This document shows, piece by piece, positions 17,054 through 26,303 of a stretch of 64,000 nt of DNA. Position 1 is the first letter of the stretch. Each line of letters starts with the position of its first letter. The stretch is taken from positions 1 through 64,000 of the forward strand of contig JAAWJI010000021.1 of the NCBI GenBank assembly GCA_022796795.1, given 5' to 3'. Source of the DNA: Lachnospiraceae bacterium. GTDB taxonomy: Bacteria > Bacillota > Clostridia > Lachnospirales > Lachnospiraceae. The translations under genes and the position numbers were made by a program. The notes below the pieces were generated by a model. The model saw only the letters and a program-made list of their open reading frames with translations, did no database searches and was not told the origin of the DNA.

Positions 17054-17989
17054 ATGTATCACCAGCCACTGCATCTCTTATACACATCCCATGAGCAGAA
17101 TATTTGTCTGAACTCTTATGATCTGTGTGTCAGCTATGTGGAACAGCATGATGAGAATACGGTGGAGTTCCCCCACTCTCATCCAAAGGAATTTGAGATC
17201 TACTATGTGCAGGAGGGCACTATGGAGCAGGTTGTAAATGGAGAGCTCCTTTCCCTCTCAGAGGGCGACTTCCTGATTTTGAATCAGGGGATTACCCACG
17301 GCACCCTCTATAAACCCAACCAAAAAAAGTCTTATTTTGCCTTGGTTTTTTCTCTGCAGAAACGCTCTATCCCCTGCTACAAGGATGGCATGGCCGACAT
17401 GGAAGCCCTCCATCTGGGTGCCTTTCTGGACATGATGCGGGAAAAGGAGGTTTTTGTCTGCAGGGATACGAAAAACTGTCAGCAATATATCCGACAGATG
17501 GCCGATGAATTCTGTATGCAGAGCTGGGGATGGTTCTATAAGCTGCAGCTTTTGTACGCAACCTTTATTTTAAATGTCATCAGCAATTTTATGCCTCCTA
17601 TTCAGACTACGCCCTTTGATCCCACCCGCAACCTTCCCATTGAATTTACAAAATACCTCCACGCCAATTATCCCAATCCTGATTTGTCCCTGCAGGATGT
17701 AGCCGACTATTTTTATATGAGCCCCCGCCATATTAACCGCTTGTTCAAGGATTTCTTTGGCGCCAGTCTCTCCAAGACACTGACTCAGTACCGGATCAAT
17801 TATGCCAAAAACTATCTCATTGACACGGACTTTTCCGTAGATGAAATCGCCGTAAAAGTAGGATTCAGCTCCGCAAGCACACTCTCCCGTCTCTTTAAGG
17901 AGGTGGAGGGCATTACCATTTCCGAATATCGCTATCAGTATGTACATCAGGCTGTCCAGGGAGTCCGGGATAAAAATCCCCCCAAATAA
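17054..17989 (+). CDS. AraC-family transcriptional regulator
   Basis: 311 residues from ATG 17054, which follows TAGGAGGAG; an upstream extension lacks a site. N-terminal cupin-like sensor (HSHPKEFEIYYVQEGTMEQVVNG, about 40-70) and a C-terminal pair of helix-turn-helices (LSLQDVADYFYMSPRHINRLFKDFFG and FSVDEIAVKVGFSSASTLSRLFKEVEG, about 215-295). It sits between the symporter-transketolase operon and the dehydrogenase/URO-D/flavoprotein cluster, so it may activate either or both. Effector unknown. Confidence 0.92.
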   Translation: MYHQPLHLLYTSHEQNICLNSYDLCVSYVEQHDENTVEFPHSHPKEFEIYYVQEGTMEQVVNGELLSLSEGDFLILNQGITHGTLYKPNQKKSYFALVFSLQKRSIPCYKDGMADMEALHLGAFLDMMREKEVFVCRDTKNCQQYIRQMADEFCMQSWGWFYKLQLLYATFILNVISNFMPPIQTTPFDPTRNLPIEFTKYLHANYPNPDLSLQDVADYFYMSPRHINRLFKDFFGASLSKTLTQYRINYAKNYLIDTDFSVDEIAVKVGFSSASTLSRLFKEVEGITISEYRYQYVHQAVQGVRDKNPPK

Positions 17990-18007
17990 ACCTGTACTGC
18001 TGTCCGT

Positions 18008-18215
18008 TCATAAGTTTTTATATGAAAAGTTCAGCCAGACCCCGGACGGCTGGCAAATCGAGCTAGCTCGTATTTGACAGGTGCTCTGGGGTCTGAGGGA
18101 GCGCCCGGTAATGAGCAAAAAGAGCTGCGATAGCAGCGGAGAGCGCTGGAAGCGCGGTTTTGCGAATGGGCGCGGGCTGAACGGACGGTGAGCCATAACT
18201 ATTCATATAAAAGGA
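18008..18215. other. Highly structured gene-free element (candidate repeat or ncRNA)
   Basis: About 200 bp between convergent genes (gap 17990-18292). Nested pairings: GTTCAGCC (18029-18036) with GGCTGAAC (18175-18182); CAGACCCC (18036-18043) with GGGGTCTG (18088-18095); palindrome CGAGCTAGCTCG (18059-18070); hairpins GCTGC-GATA-GCAGC (18124-18137) and GCGC-TGGAA-GCGC (18143-18155). An alternative stem GCCAG/CTGGC (18034-18038, 18050-18054) would compete. AT-rich TTTTATATGAA / TTCATATAAAA arms bracket it. Part of the left end (AAAAGTTCAGCCA...CGGACGG) recurs at 63484-63506. GC-rich, no credible ORF, identity unknown. Confidence 0.65.
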
Positions 18216-18292
18216 AAGCCACGGCTGCCTCCCTGACTTCTCTGTCACGGTGGGCAGCCGCCGCTTTCCTCTGCTGACAGCCTGCTCTTACT

Positions 18293-19282
18293 TTAAAACA
18301 TTTCTTTGCTCATCTTTTCAATTTCTTCTGAGGTAGCCTCATATACGCCCTCAAAGTTGCTGATGGGAAGTCCCTGGGATGCTCCCGGGATAAAGTACAG
18401 TTTTCCGTATTCTGTGCAGGCCCGGCGTACCTCCTGGGCCACCTTTTCCCTGGTCCAGCCCGGATAGTCGATGGTTGCGCTGTCTATGCCGCCCATAAAG
18501 CTGATCTGTCCTCCGTATTTGCGAATCATCTCCGGAATATTATTGGTGGTCATAACCCCCTGCCAGATATCAATGCCCATCTCGATCATATAAGGCACCA
18601 GGGTCTCTGCATAAGAGTCTGAATGGTGTACAATCAGCTCCACTCCATTCTCCCGGTAGCAGCCATAGATTTTTTTGTATGCGGGAAGATAGAATTCCTC
18701 AAACATCTCCGGGGAAATAAAGGTAGAAATCTGGCTTCCCCAGTCATCATGGTGGAATAGAGCATCCGGCTTTATGTACTTGCAGACTTCCTTGGCGTAC
18801 TGCACCTCCCAGTCTGTGATGCAGTCAATCAATTCATGCATAGCCTCCGGCTCCTCATAAAAGGAAATCAGACAATTCTGAATTTCCAGCAGATAATGGC
18901 ACTGTTCGAATACGCCGGGTGCGATAAAGGAAGTGACAAAATGCTCCGTTCTGTCGATCTCCTGTGCGCGCCGGATAGCCGGTTCCCACTCCTCATCCGA
19001 AAATACAGCTGGCGGCGCTTTCACATAGTCACGCCAGTTGGCCAGATCCTTACACACAATATGGGCTTCATCATGGACAGGGAAAGCTCCCGGGAAGCCC
19101 GCCGGCCACTGCTTTGTTACGCCCCAGCCCACTTCTACCTCCATCTCTCCGGGCTTGGGCCCGGGAAAGCGCAGGGCAAAGGGATCATTCAGCACAAATT
19201 CAAAGGCCTCATACTGGTTCACAAACCGGTCCGGTTTTCCGCCTCTGATGGTTTCCAGTAAATTTTGTCTCTTTGTCAGCAT
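18293..19282 (-). CDS. Uroporphyrinogen-decarboxylase-family protein (MtaA-like methyltransferase type)
   Basis: 329 residues from ATG 19282, behind AGGAGGATTGACT; the longer frame is unsupported. A URO-D fold TIM barrel (LTKRQNLLETIRGGKPDR at the start, HHDDWGSQISTFISPEMFEEFYLP, VELIVHHSD, GGIDS, FIPGASQGLP at the end). Lone members in anaerobes are mostly methyltransferases of corrinoid systems, using the zinc site formed by His/Cys on these strands, rather than haem enzymes. No corrinoid protein or haem gene is adjacent, so the methyl donor and acceptor are unknown. It lies 59 bp downstream of a Zn-alcohol dehydrogenase gene and is co-directional with it. Confidence 0.85.
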   Translation of the reverse strand: MLTKRQNLLETIRGGKPDRFVNQYEAFEFVLNDPFALRFPGPKPGEMEVEVGWGVTKQWPAGFPGAFPVHDEAHIVCKDLANWRDYVKAPPAVFSDEEWEPAIRRAQEIDRTEHFVTSFIAPGVFEQCHYLLEIQNCLISFYEEPEAMHELIDCITDWEVQYAKEVCKYIKPDALFHHDDWGSQISTFISPEMFEEFYLPAYKKIYGCYRENGVELIVHHSDSYAETLVPYMIEMGIDIWQGVMTTNNIPEMIRKYGGQISFMGGIDSATIDYPGWTREKVAQEVRRACTEYGKLYFIPGASQGLPISNFEGVYEATSEEIEKMSKEMF

Positions 19283-19341
19283 AGTCAATCCTCCTGTTCC
19301 TATTTCTTTATGATCCTCTTTCTGTTGCCTATCCCTACATA

Positions 19342-20436
19342 TCACATTTTCAACACAGCCTTAATGACCTTTCCGTTGTGGGAGTCCTCAAAGGCCTGAT
19401 TGATATCCTTAAAATCATAAAACTGTATCAGCCGGTCAAAGGGGAACTGCCCCTTCTTATAATACTCCAGCAATTTGGGGATAAACAGCTTGGGTATGGA
19501 ATCCCCCTCTACCACACCAATCAGGGATTTTGCATCTCCCATCAGCTCTTCCTGTACATTGATGGTCAGATCCCCGGTAGCTCCCAGCACCACACAGGTT
19601 CCCATAAACCGCACGCTGGCCAGAGCCTTTTTCACAAAATCTCCCACTCCTGTGGTATCAATGCTGTAGTGGGCTCCGCCTCCTGTAAGATCCTGCACCG
19701 CCTTCACAATATCCTCACATTCACGCCGGTTTATAGTATGAGTGGCTCCCAGCTCCAAAGCCAGCTCCAGGCTTTTGGCATTGCCTCCCACAGCCACAAT
19801 CTTGTCACAGCCTGCAATTTTTGCCGCCATAATGGCGCTCATGCCTACGGTGCCACAGCCAAACACGGCAATGCTGCTGCCAAATGCCGGACGCAGCCGG
19901 TTCAAAACGGCTCCTGCCCCTGTCTGGATTCCACAGCCCAGGGGACCCACCAGAGCCAGATCAATCTCCTCATCCTCCACCTTAATGGCGCTGTTCTCGT
20001 GTACGACCGCATAGGTGGCAAAGGAGGATTGGCCGAAAAAGGCGGAAAGCTCCACCCCATTCTGGGAAAGGCGCTTGGTTCCGTCTGCCATGACGCCGCC
20101 GAAATTGATCTCATTGAAATTCATGCAAGCATGCTGGTGGGCGGATAAGCAATTTTCGCAGTGATTGCAAAATCCAAATGAAAAGCCTACCCGGTCTCCC
20201 TTTTTGAATTCCTTGACTCCCTCTCCTACCTCTTCCACGATTCCGCAGCCTTCATGGCCGAAGACTGCCGGCAGGGGAACCGGGATAATCTGCTTTTGAG
20301 CCACCTCATCCGTATGGCACACGCCGCTAGCCACAATTTTAACCAGCAACTCGCCCTCCTTTGGTCCGGCCAGCTCCACTTCCTCGATCTGAAAAGGCTG
20401 TCCCGCCTCATGTACCACTGCAGCTTGAATTTTCAT
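19342..20436 (-). CDS. Zinc-dependent alcohol dehydrogenase (benzyl/aryl-alcohol type)
   Basis: A 364-residue MDR enzyme. Catalytic zinc ligands VCHTD (Cys40) and GHE (His61, Glu62); structural zinc Cys90, Cys93, Cys96, Cys104; cofactor motif FGCGTVGMSAIMAAK near 193-207. Its arrangement (VCHTDEVAQKQ, LGCGIQTGAGAVLN) is closest to class III/benzyl-alcohol dehydrogenases. It forms a two-gene unit with the URO-D-family protein and lies divergent to the flavin oxidoreductase. Likely role: oxidation or reduction of an alcohol/aldehyde in a demethylation or aromatic-type pathway, inferred only. Confidence 0.9.
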   Translation of the reverse strand: MKIQAAVVHEAGQPFQIEEVELAGPKEGELLVKIVASGVCHTDEVAQKQIIPVPLPAVFGHEGCGIVEEVGEGVKEFKKGDRVGFSFGFCNHCENCLSAHQHACMNFNEINFGGVMADGTKRLSQNGVELSAFFGQSSFATYAVVHENSAIKVEDEEIDLALVGPLGCGIQTGAGAVLNRLRPAFGSSIAVFGCGTVGMSAIMAAKIAGCDKIVAVGGNAKSLELALELGATHTINRRECEDIVKAVQDLTGGGAHYSIDTTGVGDFVKKALASVRFMGTCVVLGATGDLTINVQEELMGDAKSLIGVVEGDSIPKLFIPKLLEYYKKGQFPFDRLIQFYDFKDINQAFEDSHNGKVIKAVLKM

Positions 20437-20756
20437 GGATATGTCCTCCTGTTCTTTGATTTTTCATTCCTTTTTACTTCCTGCCCACCGACACCATCCC
20501 TGGCAACGTACACATATTGGGGCAACAAAGATGTCTACGCAAATTATATGTGATTTCGCCGGTTTTTTTATATTTTTTCGTTTCTTATTAGGTAGTATAT
20601 CCTATAAATTAGTAAACTTCCATTTTCAAAAAGGACATCATTCACAAATTTTAGTCCTTTTTCAGTCTGGCTTTTCTTCTCTTTTTTATATATGATAAGT
20701 ATATTATCCATATACCCTCATTTGGCAATGACAACATAAAAGGAGGAACAGATACC
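20437..20756. other. Divergent intergenic region
   Basis: 320 bp, AT-rich, between a minus-strand dehydrogenase and a plus-strand flavoprotein. Minus-strand TATACT (in GGATATACTACC) and plus-strand AT-rich boxes near 20690-20710 could be -10 elements, but no good -35 partners were found. No ORF or strong hairpin. Confidence 0.4.
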
Positions 20757-22703
20757 ATGAAAAATTCCTATTATCCCCATCTGGCAAGTCCCATTACCAT
20801 CAATGGTCTTACCTTTAAAAACCGCATTTTCGGCGCTCCCATGTCCAATCCAGAGCTGGACCCAGACTGCAATATGAGAAAGGAAGAGATTGCCTTTCAT
20901 GAAAATCGGGCCCAGGGAGGCATGGCAAGCGTCTGCATTGGATTGGGCATTGTGGATGCCGTGGGACGCACTCACACAAAGGAGGTAAAGCTCTACGACA
21001 TCATGTCCCTTCCCTCCCTGAAGGAGGCAGCAAATGCCATGCACCGTCATAACTGCAATGCGGTCATGGAGCTGGCTCACGGAGGCAAGTATGCAGGGGC
21101 CCGCAGCCATGCAGGTCAGGAAAAGCCCCTGGTTTTAGGGCCCAACAATGAAATCAATCCTGAGGGGCTTGCTGTTACCAGCATGACTGACGCTGAGATT
21201 GACCGGGTGGCAGACTGCTTTGCCTCCGCTGCGGCTCTGTCTCAAAAGGCCGGCTTTGATATGGTTCTGGTCCACGGCGGACACGGCTGGCTCCTGGGAC
21301 AATTTATGTCCCCCTCCATGAACTACAGAACCGACAAATGGGGCGGCAGCCTGGAAAATCGTATGCGCTTCCCCCTTCTGGTCATTGAAAAAATCCGTAA
21401 AGCCTGCGGCCCCCATTTTCCCATTGAGTTTCGTATGAGCGGCGCAGAGCTGGTGGAGGGCGGTTACACCATCGAAGAGGGAATCGAAATGGCCAAGCTT
21501 CTGGACGGAAAAGTAGATATTATCCATGTATCCGCCGGAGTCCATGAAGATCCAGATGTCTTTACCCTTACGCATCCCTCCATGTTTGTGGAGCACGGCT
21601 GCAATGTGCACTTGGCCGCCAAAATCAAGGAGCACGTGAAAACTCCTGTAGCCACCCTGGGAGGCCTTAACGATCCGGATATGATGGAAGAAATCATTGC
21701 CTCCGGCCAGGCAGACATTGTGGAGCTGGCCCGCCAGTCCATCTGCGATCCCTTCTTTCCGGAAAAAGCTTTCTCCGGCAGGAAGGACGATATTACCCGT
21801 TGCTGCCGCTGCTACACCTGCTTCTACAACTATCTCACCAACCGCACCTTCTGCTGTGCTTTTAACCCGGTGGTGGGCAATGAGCTGGCCAATCAATCCG
21901 GTTTTCCGGCCACAACGCCTAAAAAGGTGGTGGTAGTGGGCGGAGGTCCCGGCGGTATGGAGGCAGCCATCACAGCAGCCAAACGGGGACACACGGTCAC
22001 TCTGTATGAAAAGAACAGCCGCCTGGGAGGACAGCTTCTGTCAGAGGAGCACATTCCCTTTAAGCAGGATATGTTTGGCTTTGTCCGGGTGCTGGAGGGA
22101 CGCCTGAAAAGGGCCGGCGTCAAGGTGGTGCTGAATACTGAGCTTACCCCGGAGCAGGCAGCCTCAGAACAGGCAGATGTGGTTTTGGTAGCTGTGGGAG
22201 CAAAGCAGATCGTTCCGCCTATTCCCGGTATCCACAGCCCCAAGGTAGTGGATCTTACGGCTCTGCACCAGCCCTCTCCTGCAGTTGGACAGCGGGTGGT
22301 GATCCTGGGCGGGGGCCTTGTAGGCTGTGAATCCGCAATCTATCTGGACAGCCTGGGAAAGGACGTGACCATTGTAGAGATGAAGGAGGATTGGGCGGCA
22401 GACTCTTACTTTATGCATAGAAACGCCATGCATATGTACATCCGAAACAGTCGAATTCAGATTCAGGTCCAGACAACCGCCAAGGAGGTTACGGACCAGG
22501 GTCTTATTTGCCAGACTCCTGACGGCGAGAAGCTTCTGGAGGCAGACACCGTTTTATTAGCCGCTGGCATGCGGCCGGACCGGCAGCTGACAGACGCCTT
22601 CTATAATACGGCTCCCCGGGTATTCCAGATCGGAGACTGTATCAAGCCAGGACGTGTGCTGGAGGCTGTCACCCTTGGATATTACAGGGCCCTTGATATT
22701 TAG
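20757..22703 (+). CDS. Old-yellow-enzyme-type NAD(P)H:flavin oxidoreductase with Fe-S and FAD domains
   Basis: 648 residues with the 2,4-dienoyl-CoA reductase/BaiCD architecture. FMN TIM barrel (1-~340; HGGHGWLLGQFMSP, GGSLENRMRF), a 4Fe-4S cysteine cluster (CCRCYTC, then FCCAFNP, about 352-375), FAD-binding VVVVGGGPGGMEAAI (~393) and NAD(P)H-binding VVILGGGLVGCESAI (~515). Such enzymes reduce carbon-carbon double bonds of enoates, enones or steroid-like substrates in the anaerobic cytoplasm. A strong AAAGGAGGAA site precedes the start and a perfect terminator follows. Divergent from the alcohol dehydrogenase/URO-D pair, so a shared aromatic or enoate substrate is possible but unproven. Confidence 0.93.
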   Translation: MKNSYYPHLASPITINGLTFKNRIFGAPMSNPELDPDCNMRKEEIAFHENRAQGGMASVCIGLGIVDAVGRTHTKEVKLYDIMSLPSLKEAANAMHRHNCNAVMELAHGGKYAGARSHAGQEKPLVLGPNNEINPEGLAVTSMTDAEIDRVADCFASAAALSQKAGFDMVLVHGGHGWLLGQFMSPSMNYRTDKWGGSLENRMRFPLLVIEKIRKACGPHFPIEFRMSGAELVEGGYTIEEGIEMAKLLDGKVDIIHVSAGVHEDPDVFTLTHPSMFVEHGCNVHLAAKIKEHVKTPVATLGGLNDPDMMEEIIASGQADIVELARQSICDPFFPEKAFSGRKDDITRCCRCYTCFYNYLTNRTFCCAFNPVVGNELANQSGFPATTPKKVVVVGGGPGGMEAAITAAKRGHTVTLYEKNSRLGGQLLSEEHIPFKQDMFGFVRVLEGRLKRAGVKVVLNTELTPEQAASEQADVVLVAVGAKQIVPPIPGIHSPKVVDLTALHQPSPAVGQRVVILGGGLVGCESAIYLDSLGKDVTIVEMKEDWAADSYFMHRNAMHMYIRNSRIQIQVQTTAKEVTDQGLICQTPDGEKLLEADTVLLAAGMRPDRQLTDAFYNTAPRVFQIGDCIKPGRVLEAVTLGYYRALDI

Positions 22704-22720
22704 ACCTTCCTACATATAAA

Positions 22721-22762
22721 AATATGGAGCGAATCCTTTTAGCAGCGGATTCGCTCCATATT
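22721..22762 (+). terminator. Perfect hairpin between convergent genes
   Basis: AATATGGAGCGAATCC / GGATTCGCTCCATATT, 16-bp perfect stem, 10-nt loop. The T-runs are short, but it is the only candidate to end the flavoprotein and the convergent ABC operon. Confidence 0.7.
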
Positions 22763-22783
22763 GATTATCTCATTATTTTCAGG

Positions 22784-23506
22784 CTACAACACCTTAGACA
22801 AAAACTCCTGCAGCCTGGGATCCCGGGGATGCTCAAAAAACTCCTGGGGCGTATTCTCTTCCTTAATAACCCCCCCATCCATAAAGAGTACCCGGGTAGC
22901 CACTTCTCTGGCAAATCCCATCTCGTGGGTTACCACCACCATGGTCATGCCGTCCACGGCCAGCCGTTTCATCAGCTCCAGCACCTCTCCCACCATCTCT
23001 GGGTCAAGAGCCGAGGTGGGCTCGTCAAACAGCATAACTTCCGGCTTCATAGCTAGGGAACGCACAATGGCGATACGCTGCTTCTGTCCTCCGGACAGCT
23101 GGATGGGATAAACGTCCGCCTTATCTTCCAGATTCACCAGGCGCAAAAGACGCATAGCCTCTTCCTCCGCCTGCTCGTTTGTCATAAGCTTTAGCTGCAC
23201 CGGCGCCAGCATAATATTTTTCTTCACCGTCAGGTTGGCAAAAAGATTAAAGTGCTGGAATACCATTCCCATATGCTGACGAATCTTATTCACATCTGCA
23301 TGGGGCGCCGTAATCTCCTGACCGTCAAAGGTAATGGAGCCGCTGGTAGGTTGCTCCAGCAGATTCAGGCAGCGCAGAAAGGTGGATTTTCCGGATCCGG
23401 AAGGTCCCACGATAACCACCTTTTCCCCTGGGGAAATGTGCGCATCGATGTGAGAGAGAACCTGATTGTCCCCAAAGGTTTTTGACAAATCCTTAACGTA
23501 TATCAC
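22784..23506 (-). CDS. Polar amino-acid ABC transporter ATP-binding protein
   Basis: A 240-residue ATPase. Walker [10 protein letters not shown] (34-42), Q-loop VFQHFNLF, signature LSGGQKQR, Walker [16 protein letters not shown] and H-loop VVTHEM. GlnQ/HisP type. Overlaps the permease gene by 14 bp. It powers import of an amino acid with the permease and binding protein encoded directly upstream. Confidence 0.96.
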   Translation of the reverse strand: MIYVKDLSKTFGDNQVLSHIDAHISPGEKVVIVGPSGSGKSTFLRCLNLLEQPTSGSITFDGQEITAPHADVNKIRQHMGMVFQHFNLFANLTVKKNIMLAPVQLKLMTNEQAEEEAMRLLRLVNLEDKADVYPIQLSGGQKQRIAIVRSLAMKPEVMLFDEPTSALDPEMVGEVLELMKRLAVDGMTMVVVTHEMGFAREVATRVLFMDGGVIKEENTPQEFFEHPRDPRLQEFLSKVL

Positions 23507-24212
23507 TCTTTCTCATCCTCCTCTCCATCACACCTAAGAGCCAGCTTAAAAGCATAACCATAGCCAGATAAATGGCGGCGATTGCCAGATAGGGCACCAT
23601 AGCCTGATAGGTATTGGCCTGAATAATCATGGCTCCCTTGGTCAAATCCTTCAGACCGATTACCGTCACGATAGAGGTTTCCTTCAAGAGGGTGATCAGC
23701 TCGTTGCCCAAAGCGGGCAGCACATTCTTAAAGGCCTGAGGAATCACAATAAACCGCATGGTCTTCACATAGCTAAGGCCCAAAGACCGGCCAGCCTCCA
23801 TCTGTCCCTTATCAATGGACATGATGCCGGAGCGGACGATCTCTGCCACATAGGCTCCAGAGTTAATGCCAAAAGAAAGCACGGCGCAGCGGATCATATT
23901 TCCGTCCGTGGCCCGGGCGCTGGCCCAGACCACAAACCACATAATCAAAAGCTGCACCATCATGGGAGTACCCCGGATTACCGTCAGATAAACCTTACAG
24001 AACAGATTCAGTACCCGCAACAGGATTCCCCGCTTATTCTCCGGCTGCTGATCGTGGGCGGATCGTATAATCGCCACCAACACTCCCAAAATCAGCCCCA
24101 GAACCAGGGCAAACAGGGTCACGATCAAAGTGATCTTGATTCCGTTTAAAAAATATTTATAATTATGATCCAGTATAAAGGTCTGATAAATTCCGCTCCT
24201 TAAACTTTCCAT
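23493..24212 (-). CDS. Polar amino-acid ABC transporter permease
   Basis: A 239-residue HisM/GlnP-type membrane protein with about five hydrophobic segments. The family motif around [34 protein letters not shown] (about 125-160) is the cytoplasmic loop contacting the ATPase. Encoded 44 bp after the binding protein and overlapping the ATPase gene. Confidence 0.95.
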   Translation of the reverse strand: MESLRSGIYQTFILDHNYKYFLNGIKITLIVTLFALVLGLILGVLVAIIRSAHDQQPENKRGILLRVLNLFCKVYLTVIRGTPMMVQLLIMWFVVWASARATDGNMIRCAVLSFGINSGAYVAEIVRSGIMSIDKGQMEAGRSLGLSYVKTMRFIVIPQAFKNVLPALGNELITLLKETSIVTVIGLKDLTKGAMIIQANTYQAMVPYLAIAAIYLAMVMLLSWLLGVMERRMRKSDIR

Positions 24213-24256
24213 CCTGCACCCTTGCCGCCTTTTTTCGGCCCCTTTATCTTTATTTC

Positions 24257-25144
24257 TTATTCTGCCTTGATATATTTATCCAGGATCTTCTGCACCGTAC
24301 CGTCGTCGATCATCTCCTTCAGAGCAGCGTTCAAAGCGTCCTTCAAAGCCGTATTCTCCTTGGAAACTGCCACGGCATAATCCTCAATTACATACTCCGT
24401 ATCCAGAATCTTCAGTCCCTCATTGGCCTCCACAAAGCTGATAGCCGGCTGCTTGTCAATAACCACGCAGTCCACCTTTCCCTGCTGCAGAGCCTGTACA
24501 GCAGTAGCGCCGTTGTTGTATGCCACCACGCTGTCCTCGCCGTAATCATCAGAGCAGTAGGTATGTCCCGTGGTTCCTTCCTGAACGCCGATCAGCTTGC
24601 CCTCCAGATCATCTACAGACGCGATCTGGGAATCCTGGGGAACAATGATGACCTGCACGCCTGTAGCATAGGAATCGGTAAAGTCCACATTTTTCAGACG
24701 CTCCTCATCCACGGTCATACCTGCCACGCCCACATCAACCTTACCGGTCTGTACAGAGGTTACGATGGCGGTAAAATCCATATCCACGATCTCCAGACGA
24801 AGTCCCAGCTTCTCTGCCAGAAGCTCTGCCACCTCTGCGTCGATTCCGATAATATTCTCACCCTCATAAAACTCATAGGGAGGGAATGTAGCGTTGGTTC
24901 CCATGGTCAGCACGCCCTCTGTCACTGTGGTAAACTCAGCTGCGGGCTCGCTGCTGGGGGCGGGATCTTCTGTGGCAGGCTCGCTCTCTTTTGGCTCCTC
25001 TGCCTCTGGCTGGGGCGCTTCCGCCTCTGTTTCCTGATTCTCCAACGTCGGCGCTGACGCAGGCTCCTCTTCCTTCTTGGAACCGCAGGCCGCCAGAGAA
25101 ATGCTCATAGCCGCTACCAATACTGCTGCGATTAACTTTTTCAT
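24257..25144 (-). CDS. Amino-acid-binding lipoprotein of an ABC importer
   Basis: 295 residues from ATG 25144 (GGAGGAGACAGATT site); a 44-residue upstream extension is not supported. Lipobox SLAAC (Cys20), a Glu/Pro-rich linker of about 55 residues, then a family 3 solute-binding domain (MGTNATFPPYEFYEGENIIGIDAEVAELLAEKLG, TVDEERLKNVDFTDSYATG). The ligand is probably a polar amino acid; which one is not visible. The long acidic linker is typical of Lachnospiraceae lipoproteins. Confidence 0.95.
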   Translation of the reverse strand: MKKLIAAVLVAAMSISLAACGSKKEEEPASAPTLENQETEAEAPQPEAEEPKESEPATEDPAPSSEPAAEFTTVTEGVLTMGTNATFPPYEFYEGENIIGIDAEVAELLAEKLGLRLEIVDMDFTAIVTSVQTGKVDVGVAGMTVDEERLKNVDFTDSYATGVQVIIVPQDSQIASVDDLEGKLIGVQEGTTGHTYCSDDYGEDSVVAYNNGATAVQALQQGKVDCVVIDKQPAISFVEANEGLKILDTEYVIEDYAVAVSKENTALKDALNAALKEMIDDGTVQKILDKYIKAE

Positions 25145-25191
25145 AATCTGTCTCCTCCATAATAAATAGATTGGTCCATGACCTACGCTCC

Positions 25192-25219
25192 ATTTTAACA
25201 CCATTTTTGAAAAATACAA
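25192..25219 (-). promoter_or_regulatory. Promoter of the amino-acid ABC operon
   Basis: Minus strand -35 TTGTAT, 16-bp spacer, -10 TAAAAT, about 48 bp before the lipoprotein start. Confidence 0.5.
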
Positions 25220-25275
25220 GAGAAAAGTGAATAATTCTAAACTTTTCCTGCATAAATATGATTCATGTTTCCACA

Positions 25276-25303
25276 TTGACTTTATACTGAGTTGCTGTAT
25301 AAT
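25276..25303 (+). promoter_or_regulatory. Promoter of uppP
   Basis: -35 TTGACT, 16-bp spacer, perfect -10 TATAAT, about 78 bp before the start codon. Confidence 0.75.
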
Positions 25304-25380
25304 GGAAGATGCCCATAAGCTGGACGGCCCACGGGTAATACATAAAAATCGGACAACAAGAAAGGAATGAGGACCTGCAT

Positions 25381-26202
25381 ATGAATCTAATAGAATGGCT
25401 TAAGGTGATTCTGCTGGGCGTGGTGGAAGGCATCACGGAGTGGCTGCCCATCAGCAGCACAGGACACATGATTCTCATCGATGAGCTGGTGAAGCTAAAC
25501 GTTTCTGAGGAATTTATGGAAATGTTTCTGGTGGTAATCCAGCTGGGCGCAATCCTAGCCGTGGTAACCCTGTATTTTTCTAAGCTGTGGCCCTTTACCA
25601 CTCCTGAAAAGGGTTGGATCAAGAAAAAGACCTGGGCGCTGTGGTTCAAGGTACTGGTGGCAATCCTGCCCGCAGCCATCATCGGCATCCCCTTTGATGA
25701 TAAAATCGACGCCCTCTTTTACAATTACCAGACTGTAGCCGTGACCCTGATCGTCTACGGCGTGCTCTTTATTGTCCTGGAAAATCGCAACAAAGGGAAA
25801 AAGCCTGTAGTCCGCTCCCTGAATCAGCTGACCTATCCCATGGCCTTTTTCATTGGAGCCTTCCAGGTATTGGCCCTGATCCCGGGTACCTCCCGCTCCG
25901 GCGCCACCATTCTGGGCGCCATGCTGCTGGGTGTTTCCCGCCACGTGGCCGCGGAGTTCAGCTTCTTCCTGGCGATTCCCGTTATGTTTGGCGCAAGCCT
26001 GCTGAAGATTGTGAAATTTGGAATAGCGTTTACCCCTGTGGAGCTGGCTGTTCTGCTGGTGGGCATGGCCGTAGCCTACGTGGTTTCCGTGTTCGCCATT
26101 AAGTTCCTGATGAATTATATTAAGCGTCGGGATTTCAAGGCCTTTGGCTGGTACAGGATCGCGCTGGGTATTGTAGTGCTGGCGTATTTCCTGCTTCAGT
26201 AA
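25381..26202 (+). CDS. uppP: Undecaprenyl-diphosphatase
   Basis: A 273-residue BacA/UppP membrane phosphatase with about eight hydrophobic segments. The two family motifs are present: [14 protein letters not shown] (residues 17-30, catalytic Glu) and [10 protein letters not shown] (about 168-177, with the Arg). It regenerates undecaprenyl phosphate for peptidoglycan and surface-glycan synthesis and can give bacitracin tolerance. Monocistronic, with its own promoter and terminator. Confidence 0.97.
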   Translation: MNLIEWLKVILLGVVEGITEWLPISSTGHMILIDELVKLNVSEEFMEMFLVVIQLGAILAVVTLYFSKLWPFTTPEKGWIKKKTWALWFKVLVAILPAAIIGIPFDDKIDALFYNYQTVAVTLIVYGVLFIVLENRNKGKKPVVRSLNQLTYPMAFFIGAFQVLALIPGTSRSGATILGAMLLGVSRHVAAEFSFFLAIPVMFGASLLKIVKFGIAFTPVELAVLLVGMAVAYVVSVFAIKFLMNYIKRRDFKAFGWYRIALGIVVLAYFLLQ

Positions 26203-26249
26203 GGGCTTCCGCAAAGCAATCCCCAAACAGACGCAAAAAACATAACGTC

Positions 26250-26298
26250 AAAAACAGCGCTCCAGGAATCACCTCTGTGATCCCCAAGCGCTGTTTTT
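26250..26298. terminator. Bidirectional terminator between uppP and the aminotransferase
   Basis: AAAAACAGCGCT / AGCGCTGTTTTT stem with an inner GGAATCAC / GTGATCCC stem; T-runs on both strands. Confidence 0.9.
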
Positions 26299-26303
26299 AT
26301 TTT

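Noticed and set aside
18063..18248. Open frames through the structured element
   Set aside because: Stem-loop palindromes read as protein; no start signal.
21135..21992. 285-residue frame antisense to the old-yellow enzyme
   Set aside because: Inside a gene with clear FAD/FMN motifs on the other strand; no recognisable features.
25555..26226. 223-residue frame antisense to uppP
   Set aside because: Shadow of a conserved gene; composition is reversed hydrophobic sequence.
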